Program-made: the position numbers and the translations under genes
The notes under the pieces: model-generated
Seen by the model: the letters and a program-made list of their open reading frames with translations, nothing else
What the model was told of the DNA's origin: nothing
Database searches by the model: none
From: Phytophthora sp. 'mugwort'
Lineage: Eukaryota; Oomycota; Peronosporomycetes; Peronosporales; Peronosporaceae
Length of the DNA stretch: 64,000 bases
Assembly: GCA_033558025.1 (NCBI GenBank)
Contig: JAUCEF010000018.1
Coordinates: 1,054,001 to 1,118,000, forward strand
Direction: 5' to 3'
Shown here: positions 11,923 through 20,886 of the stretch, in pieces
Numbering within the stretch: position 1 is the first letter of the stretch
Layout of the letters: every line of letters starts with the position of its first letter

Positions 11923-12058
11923 AGCACCGGATATGTATAAACGATGCGTGTTTAAGCTTCGAAGGGAGCTCACATACAAAAAATGTTTTTGCTGCCGGAC
12001 AAAATCTACGAACAGAATCACTGACAAGCATCCCATACAAATTCCTATATTAAGTGAT
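11923..12058 (+). repeat. Left TIR of the Tc1-like element
   Basis: It starts agcaccggatatg and ends attcctatattaagtgat. The reverse complement matches 12969-13107 with few indels. Confidence 0.85.
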
Positions 12059-12142
12059 GGTTATAGGAGTGGTACGATTAGTAATGATTATTGTTTTCTT
12101 TCGTCTCGATTACCTCGATGCACCTGCGAGGCATGGAGTCGA

Positions 12143-12960
12143 TCAACTTCGACGTGGTCTCGATGGAGATGTTGTCCTAGGCCTTATACAACGCCGCGGT
12201 GAGAGAGAGGCTACATTGACGTACTGTACGCCATTGCGGTAAACATCTTGGGACATGACAACCCACAAGTTATCGATAGGATTTAAATCTGGCGAGCGCG
12301 CCGGCCAATCCATAACCTGCACGCTCTGATCCTCAAAGAAAGCTTTGGTCTCCCGCGATGTGTGGGATCGCAGCGTTCTCTTGCTGAAAGATGAACTCCA
12401 CGCCATACTGTAGATGGGCAAAGGGAAGCAAGTATTCAGACAACGTATAGACATAGTGTTCTGAGTCTTGCCTTCCCGCGAGCATAGCTAGCTCAGTCTT
12501 CCCAGCAGCACTAAAGCCGGCCCATACCATCACAGAGCCACCAAACGTATTCTCCAACTTGGAGTAGACTAGCCAGTCTACTGCCGAGATGAAGCGCCGA
12601 ATCGTGCGTACGGAGAACGTCAATGCCAGCTGGTCCTTGAGCTGGGTGACGGAGAGGTTCCCCTTGGCTGTCTGTAGTGCGTACCAGACGTCGCAGCGTC
12701 TTCTCCGTGAGCGCTTGTGGTCTCCCCAGCCTACAAACGTGCCGAGTCTGCTTCGAGTATCGAAATGCTCGCATTACGGCGTCAGGTGAGCGGTGCGTCT
12801 TCGTTGCGATTGCGCGAATTCCAACAACACCTTCGTGGAGCCCTCGGATCCTTCCTTTTACTTCGTCTGTGAGCGCTTCCCCCTCCCCATCACTTGGAGG
12901 AATGTGTGCTGACCTTGGAGGACTGGGCGCCGGGCCATGCAGAAAAATGCTGACCACCAA
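12143..12960 (-). pseudogene. Tc1-like transposase (DDE), frameshifted
   Basis: The N-terminal part (12511-12960) gives an HTH region with LTDEVKGRIRGLHEGVVGIR and LGRPQALTEKTLRRLVR. The catalytic part (12143-12623) gives NTFGGSVMVWAGFSAAGKTEL, FIFQQENAAIPHIAG and MDWPARSPDLNPIDNLW. In Tc1 relatives the second block normally has QQDN and the last NPIEN; here they read QQEN and NPIDN, so the second acid is Glu and the third Asp. The frame shifts between the parts. Direction is opposite to the neighbouring LTR. Confidence 0.85.
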
Positions 12961-12968
12961 ATTTTCCT

Positions 12969-13107
12969 ATCACTTAATATAGGAATTTGTATGAGATGCT
13001 AGTCAGTGATTCTGTTCGTATATTTTGTCTGGCAGCCAAAACAGATGTTTGTATGTGAGCTCCCCCTCAAACGATTAAATCCGCAGCGTTAAGACATATC
13101 CGGTGCT
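12969..13107 (-). repeat. Right TIR of the Tc1-like element
   Basis: Inverted partner of 11923-12058, beginning atcacttaatataggaat and ending atatccggtgct. Confidence 0.85.
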
Positions 13108-13111
13108 TCAT

Positions 13112-13685
13112 AGAAAAATTTATCGGACCCTCGAATTTGTGTGACCGTGTGAAATATCAAGGTGAACCGGTTAAAATTAACCGTATGCAACCGTATGCAT
13201 TATGTATGACGGTTACGATGCTCAGTCTATGCAAACAGGTTAGGGTAGAAAGAATCTGAGATCAGCGTTGCTGCTTTGTATAGAGCATATAGGCGTAAGG
13301 AGACGGCCTAAACAGCCTGTGGGACGAGAAAAACGCGTTTGAGGAAGAAAAAAAAAAGAAAAAATAGCTCGAGAGCGATGTGTTCTCGAGCCGTCAAATT
13401 CAACAGTGAGGGTCGGAATAGGAAATCGGGGTCTACTGTTAGAGTGATCTTCCAGTCTGTCACAGATCTGCCTATCCATTGGTTCAAATATGACCAATGA
13501 AATGTAGACACGTGGAACGACGGCGACCCGCCCCGACAGTGGCCTTGTGCCGCCAGTCTCTCTTTTTCAGCTACAATTATGCAGGCCTCCCGCCGTCGTT
13601 ACACCGCCCAGGCCTGCACGCTGCTGCACCAGCCCGTACGAAACGCTTGCGGTGCCATACGAGACAGCCCCCCCCCCCCCCCCGT
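13112..13685. other. No gene seen; A-rich and poly-C runs
   Basis: Only short random frames are present. A purine-rich run (gaggaagaaaaaaaaaagaa) occurs near 13340 and a poly-C run at about 13670-13683. The poly-C sits directly before the tRNA-like sequence. Confidence 0.4.
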
Positions 13686-13755
13686 GACGACGTAGCTCAA
13701 TGGTAGAGCGCAGGGCTGTGACGTGAGGCTGCTGGCTCGAGTACAGCCGTCGCCA
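13686..13755 (+). other. Degenerate tRNA-like sequence (His-like, GTG anticodon position)
   Basis: The 70 bases fold partly as a tRNA. The acceptor gacgacg pairs with cgtcgcc with one mismatch, the D arm is gctc-aatggta-gagc, the anticodon loop position reads ctgtgac, and the T arm gctgg-ctcgagt-acagc has one mismatch. The A box (tagctcaatggtagagc) is intact and the B box is degenerate. The anticodon stem cannot pair (caggg against gtgag) and the variable region is short. It is better read as a tRNA pseudogene or the head of a tRNA-derived SINE than as a working tRNA. Confidence 0.5.
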
Positions 13756-13970
13756 TCTTATTAAGAGGTGTGGAGGCTCCATTGACGCCGGATGTCGCCT
13801 GCGAGTGCTTGTGTGTGGAGACCACGGTTGTTGCTGCTAGCGGAGTCGATGCCGCTGCTAGTGTCGCTCGTGCCGCGTGCATAGAAGAAGGTGCTTGTAT
13901 GCATTATCTAATGCTTGTTTGCTTGTCTAATAAATGTATTATGCATCGCTGTAAGCTTGTTATCTGGCTT

Positions 13971-16035
13971 CTACTTGCTGACTACCTCTAACACATCTTG
14001 TGTGTAGCCTGGTGCTGGGTCTCTGATTGCGCCTGCTTGTAGTTGGCGTTGGTGGAGCTGGATCATGTCGTTGAGGGAGCCGGCGAGATGGAGGCGCTCC
14101 AGATGCTTCAGTACGGCGCTGGAACCTCGCAACTTGATTTTGTGTTTGTTGGTGAGCCAGGAGAGTACAGCGTTCTCTGCGTTTCGTCCCAGCTCGACCA
14201 CACCGTCCCGAGAGTCTTCAGCGTCGGCGTCAAGGTCGAAGCCATCTGGAATGAAGAGCTTCATGAAGGCGAAGAGCAGTTTGGATCGAGATCTATGCTG
14301 CTTTGGTGCCTGCCTCTGCCAGCGCGGCTCTTGAGCGTACCACGCAAACCACGTCGCGTGCAGGTGAGTCGATGATCATCGGTGCTGTTTCTTTTTCGGC
14401 GTACTTACTTTTGTGTGGCTTCGTCTGGACAGCTTCGTTTCCTGGTTGCAGGTGTATTGCTTTGCTTAGCTTCAAGTACATCCATGCGCGCGTCCTACCA
14501 CTTGATGTGCTAGATAAAGTGCTTAATCAAAGCGGCTTCGTGTTCGATGGTCTTCTGGTCTTGGCTTGATTCTCGTGGTGTCTCGGGCTTTCCGGTGAGG
14601 GGCACGTGTGTCGTATTTGTGGTTGCACAGGTAGTGAGTGAGCTTGCCAGGTGTGACGACCATGCAAGGAGTTCAGCTGGCGAGCATCCGGCATGCGAGA
14701 CAGCAGCTTCGATACGCTTAACGGCCGGGCTGTCGGGGTTCAAGTCTTTGACCAGCGGAAAATGTCGGAAAGCGCATGCGGTAAGAACATCCATCACCTT
14801 CTCGTTCACGTTGAGGCTTTCTGTTTCCCATCACATCATGCAGCAGGTGGCGAACAGGATATGTTGTACGCGTGCGATTGCGTCTCGCGTCTGGGTGTCG
14901 AAGCTTGACAAGTCTTGCAGCGGTACGGAAGCTTTAGGTTTGTATCCACTGCGTACTTTGGCTATCTTGTGATCTTCCTTGCTGGTGTTGAAGATATAGT
15001 TGAAGCCTTTGTTTGTTGTGCTCATGATCCAGGCGCCTCTATCGAAGATCCAGCGCGCTGTCATCTCATCGCACCCGTTCGCCTGTTGCGCGCCACCTCG
15101 TCGGAATGAGTGGGACGTCAGCGCGACGTCCAAACCGGCGACAGGTATTACACGATCGAGTACCCGGTTCACGTGGGCGTAGATGGTGGTCGAGGTGTCG
15201 ACGCGACGAGGTGCAGGAAGAGCAGCAAATCCAGTGGCGACTTGGGGTGCGTTCAAGAGCTCCACAAGCGGCACGTTAGGCGACAGTGACGTGGCTGTGC
15301 ATACAGCTTGCACTGGGAGGTTGCTGACGAGCATGGGCCACGGTGCGTTTTGCGCAATGTGAGAGCGATGGCGAGCAGGGGGCACGTGGCAAAGTCAGCG
15401 TCTGGGAAGAGAGATAACCCCTGCTCCTCGGGCGTCTTGACGCGGGCAACGCGCAAGAAGAAGACGTCGCCTGGATCCACAGACATGTTCTTCTTGCGGA
15501 CCATTGCCAGATCCGATGCGCGGCCAAACAAGTACCAGAGGAGACACAGCAGAACAGTATCCTGATAGTCGCTTTCGGAGGATGCGTAAGTATACAAATA
15601 TGGCAACATTGTTTTCAAATCAGACTTCGCAATTGAATTGCTTTAGCTACAAACCCACCACCATCCCGCTTCAAGCAGAAGATGTCTAGTGTCTCCCCAT
15701 TTTGAGCAACCAAGCTTCTAAGGATGCTCGGTGCTTTAGGAATTGGTCGAGCAACCACAGCTTAGCTTGCCGATAATACTGCATGGCAGTGTTGCGAGCT
15801 AACGGTTTACCTTTCCTCCCTGATTAAATGCAAAATACATACCAAACTTATCCATCACACACACGAAGCTCTTCCCACTCTCATCGTTATCAATGCAGTC
15901 CCTTACGTAATCCTCCTTAACCTCCTCATCCTTGAGAAATTTGCTGAACGCCGCGATCGCTGTTGCCTTGGCCCGCAAGGTGTTGCCCGGCTGCAATTCA
16001 TCTAAGCTCATAGCCGTGGTCCGATAAAAGCACAA
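13971..16035 (-). pseudogene. Crypton-like tyrosine recombinase gene, broken
   Basis: On the minus strand, 15799-16035 gives an N-terminal core-binding-like piece (AKATAIAAFSKFLKDEEV), 15253-15618 gives LLCLLWYLFGRASDLAMVRK with the first catalytic Arg in GRASD, and 14831-15385 gives DVALTSHSFRRGGAQQANG with the HxxR box, DRGAW and a Tyr candidate in FNYIFN. C-terminal pieces follow at 14510-14809 and 13971-14264. Arg, HxxR and Tyr in order define tyrosine recombinases, and the HSFRRGGAQ style is typical of Crypton-related genes in oomycetes. The frame changes between 15618 and 15385 and there are stops upstream. Such enzymes cut and rejoin DNA without RNase-H-fold chemistry. Confidence 0.72.
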
Positions 16036-16278
16036 TATGCAAGTGATATGTCAATGACTTGGTATTTGAATGGACATACATATATTTTGTGCGTTGATCG
16101 GACTTGATACGTCCGATCGGCTGGCTAAGAGGACACGCCTAACCCTATCTACTCTTATTGGCTAGAATGCTAATCTACAGCGAATTCAACTGGCTAATAA
16201 TTAAAGGATGTGTTTTAATAGGTTAGAACGTAGCATACAATATCTGAGTATAGTCTGATAAGTCGTTATTCATCCATA

Positions 16279-16373
16279 CACACAATATATAAAAAGCAGA
16301 GCTTTCAACTCACATTAATAGCTGATCTAGTAGCAAAAATATAGGTGTTCTTATACTTTTGGCCAGGGGGGTG
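16279..16373 (-). repeat. Right arm of outer inverted repeat
   Basis: Inverted partner of 11818-11910; the outer end reads ggccaggggggtg followed by TA. Confidence 0.6.
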
Positions 16374-16732
16374 TAATACCTGCACGCGAAATACGGTAGC
16401 CACCTTGATCACGTGGCGGAAGAAATAGAATTAGCCTGAAAATGTAGTTAGAGTCCAGATGGACGCTTGGGGAGCCTTGGCGTCGATCAGGTCCGTTCGG
16501 CGATCTGAGCTCTGGTCGATGCGAGCGTTATCATGATTATCTTAGCATCCAGAGTATATCCCATTTCCCCAGCACACTCCTGATGAGTGCGTCGATCAAC
16601 GCAATCTTCATGTGTGGTGCGCGTCTCTGCGGCGGTCTAAAATGCTCGGTATCCCAGCCGAATTTCATTTATTATTCAATTTGTCTTGCACAAGTCGCAC
16701 CAAGATCAAGTCTGCTACAGCCTCGCTCTCCC

Positions 16733-17587
16733 ATGACAGCTTTCCGCCACCCCGTCGTCGCTGTCTCTCACGGCCCAGGCCCACTGTGGCTGCTCTCCTC
16801 GGGCTTCGCCGGCATGAACAACAGCAGCCTGTCCGCCCGTACGTTAACAACCACCTTCGAGATACCCTAAGGGCAAGAACCTTCCCAAGCGTATCGTATT
16901 CGTGACCGCGACTGGGAGTCCGGCAGCAGCGGATTCAAGATTTCGAATGCCGCCAAGCCTGAAATGATCTATGACTATTACGGATTCCCTAGCGAAGCCT
17001 ACAAGGTGGTCTATCCTGCAAATGGTGACCCAGCCTTTGCCCAGAAGGTGAAGGAGCAGCTCGAGGAGCACAACATTAAGGCCAGGCTTGTGGACCGCGG
17101 CTTCAACCATGGTGTCTACGTCCCGATGCTTCTGATTCGACCGGAAGCCGACATCCCAATCGTTACTATGTCGATCAGTTCGCGGCTGAGTAACCAGGCC
17201 CACTTCGACCTGGGCAAGGCCATTGCTCCTTTCCGTGATGAAGACACGCTGATCTTCTGTTCCGGACAGGCCACTCACAACATGCGCGCTAGCCGAGACT
17301 CCACCAACGCGCTCCTACCGTGGGCTGTGGCGTTTCAAAGCTGGCTAGACAACACGCTCACTTCTGAGTGTATGCTGAGCAGTAATGCGCGTGGAGAACG
17401 TGTTGTTGACTGGCCTAACGCACCTGCAGCGAGACTTGCGCACCCGACGCCCGACCACTTTGTACCGTTTGTCACTGCTATTGGCGGAGGCATGGAAGAA
17501 CACAAGCCTGTGGCGGAGAAACTATTTGGCGGGTGGGGAATGGGCCACATGTCGTTTGCTAGCTACGCTTGGGGTGTTGAACACTAA
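16733..17587 (+). pseudogene. LigB/DODA-type extradiol dioxygenase, with two frame errors
   Basis: The frame opens at ATG 16733 with MTAFRHPVVAVSHGPGPLWL and ends at TAA 17587, a span of about 284 codons, close to the usual length of LigB-like 4,5-DOPA dioxygenases. Such enzymes open catechol rings with a non-haem iron. Visible family marks are SHGPGPL (first metal His), FNHGVYVPMLLIRP and the C-terminal MGHMSFASYAWGVEH. An in-frame TAA lies at 16868-16870. Between there and about 16912 the conserved protein text (GKNLPKRIVFVTA) is in a different frame, so one insertion and one compensating deletion are present. The deletion removes a base of the expected His codon before WESGSSG, the second metal ligand. 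Either a young pseudogene or a sequence error. Confidence 0.75.
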
Positions 17588-17801
17588 GCAACCGGACGTC
17601 AGTAGTGGATAATAAGTTTTATCTTTAATCAAAACCAATTTTTGCCATAACAGACTGTCTTAAAATTAAAAGCTGGACCGTCGTCGTCTTATTTTATTGA
17701 CTGAACAGCGAAATGTATTTATCACAATACAATACATCATGAAAATTGGTTTGTAAGAGATATGTGTTGTTTCCTATAGTACAAAAGTCGTCGCCATCTG
17801 C

Positions 17802-19940
17802 TCAGAGAAGCACTGTGATGTTCAATCGCCAAAGATCGGACCACATGAACGTGGCGGGGGATACCAGTCTAGCCGTGTCTTTCACCGTGTGCCCATGCAC
17901 CTCGTACACGTAAATATTCGTGAAGCGGGCACGTACCAATTTGATCATCACAATCGCCAACAGATCTTTCGAGCTCACCAAATACTTTTCGTTTACAATC
18001 ACGTATCCAGAGCAATACACTCCATCTGCCGACGCAAACTTCATGCCTTTGAAGAAAACGTAATTGTTGTAGTCCGAGATGAGACCGAAACGTGTCTGCA
18101 GCACGGCGCCCGTTGACAACTCGAAGTTAGTGACAATACTGCGCTGTGTTAGTGCCACCCTCTCGTTTGCTGAAAAGTCTGTGAATACACTCGATCTTAG
18201 GTGGATTTGGTCCGGCCAGAAGCACCGGTAAATCTTGCGCAGAGTCGCGAAGACCGTGACACTCGACAGGAGAAATATCATTGGGCTGAAAGACGCCGAG
18301 AGGAACTTGGGGTCCTTTTCAGGGAACTGGAAAGACGACCATAAGCGCAGCGGTGACATTTCAGCGAGTAGAGGGGTCACCTTAGCAATGCCAATGGTGT
18401 ACTGCGCTTCGGAATATGTAGACATTTCTTTTATCACCGCTGAAGAAAGACGAATGATTTTCTGGCGATTCTGGTGGACCATCTCGAACAACAAGGTGGC
18501 AAATGACGGGTCAATCCGTTCCTGGACGATGGAGCTCAGAAAACCCACCAAACAAAAGTAAATGGTAAACAAGTCGGCGTGCATCAGCTCCTTATGCACG
18601 CGCACAGGCGGCGAACCCGTAATCATTGCCGCTCTCGACATTGCAAATTCGTTGATGGACCAAAACGAGTCAATCGTCCACGATACCAGTACCAAAACAC
18701 CGCGCATCACAAGCGTCGCAGTCGAAATCGACGCAAACGGATCTCCCAGCCACAGCTTGCCCGATCGAATCTTGTGGTAAGTTACTAGGAACAGAACGAC
18801 CAAAGAGTAAACTACCTGCAAGCCGAAAAAGAAATGAATGCAGTGCACCCAGGCCCATGAGTCTATGGTTACTGCCTCACCAACCCATTCCCAGCGTGTT
18901 ACCGCATTTGTCGCGTTCACCCCATCGAGAAGTGAGTACATCGTGCGAACATTGCACTGACTCTCGCCATTATAGAATCCACGTTTCCCAGCCGTGATTA
19001 AGTTCTTGACAGGCTCTGTTCCTGGTTCTCGAGGGATGCTACTCAAGAAGAGGTAGCTATCGCTTGTAATTCCCATCACTTGATACACTTGAAAATCTGG
19101 AGACCGCTGGTACGGATAAGTGAGTGCAACTATGTAGTATTGTACCACATCGTTGTCTTGCATGTCATGTATAAGGGTAAGCATGCCCAGCACTGCGGGT
19201 CCTTGCTTGTTCTGATCGCGTTGCTCGTATTCTTGCACAGAAAGCGACACTGTCACCAAGGACAAGTCGCTGAGGTTATGACGTGAACGCACCAAATAGT
19301 AGACGCGTACTTCGGACGGATCGCCTTCTTTGAGTTGACTGAACGAGCAATCTACCACCGCAAGCACAAGCTCCAAATCGGCGAGAGTGGTGACATTGTA
19401 TTTGGTAGTGGAAACCATTTGCGCGTATCCTTGTGAGAGGAAGTCGTAGCCGTATATTGCTGCATCGAACTTTGGAATTTCAGTGCAGCCATCCGTCGAG
19501 GTTTTCGTACGTGACTCGAGGTACAGCACGTAATCTCGTGGGGTCGTGTCACTTGCAAGTACGTTGACAACCAGTGGACTGTTACTGATCAATCCATCTC
19601 CGACGTAACCTCCGATGAGTGACGACGTGAACACTCGGAGCATTTCTGTGGGATTCCTCGCACCGCTTAGCACTTGCAATGCCGACCACGTGGCCGTCAT
19701 CGAAGCATAGACGTAAAGGCAGGCAGATATGATTGCTCCAAGTCGACGTGTTAGATTGAAGGCGTTCCACTTCCACACGTGCTTCTTACCCTTGAAATGT
19801 GAAGCAGCGAGATCGCCTTCATGAGTGGCAACTGTCGACTCGATCGAACTAACTTTTGGTCCTCTCCTCCCACCAAGTTGCACGTGCTTCGTCATGAATG
19901 CTTCGGGTATTTTCCGTGTTTGGACTTGCCCCTCTAACAC
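17802..19940 (-). CDS. Large multi-pass membrane protein of unknown function
   Basis: A single intronless frame of 712 codons starts at ATG 19940. Hydrophobic segments lie near residues 68-95 (LGAIISACLYVYASMTATWSA), 360-385 (HFFFGLQVVYSLVVLFLVTY), 405-430 (LVMRGVLVLVSWTIDSFW), 460-480 (FTIYFCLVGFLSSIV) and about 555-575. A long, probably external region of about 270 residues follows the first helix and has several N-x-S/T sites. I recognise it only as the kind of multi-pass protein common in Phytophthora gene sets, not as a named family. It ends about 210 bp from the convergent dioxygenase remnant. The ORF is plainly real from its length and even composition. Confidence 0.85.
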   Translation of the reverse strand: MLEGQVQTRKIPEAFMTKHVQLGGRRGPKVSSIESTVATHEGDLAASHFKGKKHVWKWNAFNLTRRLGAIISACLYVYASMTATWSALQVLSGARNPTEMLRVFTSSLIGGYVGDGLISNSPLVVNVLASDTTPRDYVLYLESRTKTSTDGCTEIPKFDAAIYGYDFLSQGYAQMVSTTKYNVTTLADLELVLAVVDCSFSQLKEGDPSEVRVYYLVRSRHNLSDLSLVTVSLSVQEYEQRDQNKQGPAVLGMLTLIHDMQDNDVVQYYIVALTYPYQRSPDFQVYQVMGITSDSYLFLSSIPREPGTEPVKNLITAGKRGFYNGESQCNVRTMYSLLDGVNATNAVTRWEWVGEAVTIDSWAWVHCIHFFFGLQVVYSLVVLFLVTYHKIRSGKLWLGDPFASISTATLVMRGVLVLVSWTIDSFWSINEFAMSRAAMITGSPPVRVHKELMHADLFTIYFCLVGFLSSIVQERIDPSFATLLFEMVHQNRQKIIRLSSAVIKEMSTYSEAQYTIGIAKVTPLLAEMSPLRLWSSFQFPEKDPKFLSASFSPMIFLLSSVTVFATLRKIYRCFWPDQIHLRSSVFTDFSANERVALTQRSIVTNFELSTGAVLQTRFGLISDYNNYVFFKGMKFASADGVYCSGYVIVNEKYLVSSKDLLAIVMIKLVRARFTNIYVYEVHGHTVKDTARLVSPATFMWSDLWRLNITVLL

Positions 19941-20205
19941 TTAAAACTGTCGAGTCGAAATGAAAACTGATTAATCTCTGCCCTGAGTTCTCCTTATTAC
20001 ATCTCGATACGATTGGTTGTTCCTCGAGGAGTTCTTATTGAAGCTTGCTAGGTAAGAATAGATTAATATGGTACAGCGTACGAGGAGCCAAAGTAACAGG
20101 CAGATGGTGCCATTTTTTCGCCGATTTAGTAGTCTCCGCAAGACAAATTAACGGTACTATTTTATTAGTGGCTTGGGGGCTCCATACAAATATTATTAAA
20201 CCCAG

Positions 20206-20760
20206 TCAACTACTGTACTCAAAATCTCGGATATATTCCTCGAGGCTGTAGAACGTGCTGTCAGCTTCGTCCAGAGTCATTATTAGTATGATCTCTCACC
20301 TACGTGGGCAGACTCCACACCTCTGAAAATCAGCGAATGAAGGTTCCCAGCACGTTTGCCGCATGCGAAGCAGACGTGGTCACTATCGCAGTTCAACCGC
20401 TTCGTCCAGAGCTGTAACAATAGAATCGGAAAGACTTCGCTACAAGTGGCTACCGGTACAGTACAAGCAGACAAGCGTGGCACCAACAATGACCGGCCCC
20501 GGCAGAGCCATCACCTCGAATGGTACCGTAATTGCAATCGCACAAAAGCCGATCTCGGCCCTCTCGCATGCAGGCGCGATCTGTTTAACAACAGTAACGT
20601 GTAGTTGCAAGTGGCACTCACCAATGCGGAGCGCCTTGTGCCTTGCATAAACTGCATCAGGTAGCTTTCGAAACGAACCCTAAGCAGAGAGGATTGCAAA
20701 GAATCAACAAACAGAGCGTCTACAACGCCAAGCAATGGCCTTCATCGTCGACACCTCCTC
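20206..20760 (-). other. Possible small multi-exon gene, unresolved
   Basis: On the minus strand there are splice-like signals: a gtgagtgcc donor near 20620, a ttgttacag acceptor near 20415, and a gtgagagatcatactaataatg stretch with a perfect TACTAAT branch motif near 20285, followed by ctgacag. The last piece reads TFYSLEEYIRDFEYSS and a stop. I could not join the pieces into one frame with confidence and recognise no family. It may be noise between two real genes. Confidence 0.25.
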
Positions 20761-20886
20761 AAGACATGGCCACAATCTTACGACCGGCGGGAAACTGTGT
20801 GTGCAGCACATAATGCAACATGGCATCACTAAATCGTCGTCTTATTCATCGTCGCTAATCGTCGTTTTGTCACACTAAAACTTCGC

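Larger units (their letters stand above)
11920..13110 (-). mobile_element. Tc1/mariner-like DNA transposon with long TIRs
   Basis: A 1.19-kb element has terminal inverted repeats of about 137 bp (11923-12058 and 12969-13107) and TA on both sides (11918-11919, 13111-13112), the target-site mark of this superfamily. It encodes one transposase remnant on the minus strand. Long TIRs of this kind are known in some Tc1 groups. The transposase is broken, so the copy could move only with help from another copy. Confidence 0.85.
11818..16373. mobile_element. Composite unit bounded by imperfect inverted repeats
   Basis: Arms at 11818-11910 and 16279-16373 are inverted copies. Both begin caccccnggccaaaagtata and share blocks such as ctcagctatta and gagttgaa. 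TA dinucleotides flank both ends (11816-11817 and 16374-16375), as for Tc1/mariner insertions. Between them lie a complete Tc1-like element, a tRNA-like sequence and a Crypton-like recombinase gene. It may be one large element with later insertions, or two unrelated copies of a small element in opposite orientation; the sequence alone does not decide. Confidence 0.5.

Noticed and set aside
13686..13755. Functional tRNA-His
   Set aside because: The anticodon stem does not pair and the B box is damaged, so only a tRNA-like relic is claimed.
20283..20489. Zinc-finger gene from the CFACGKRAGNLH frame
   Set aside because: Cys spacing fits no known finger, and exon joining by eye needs shifting assumptions.
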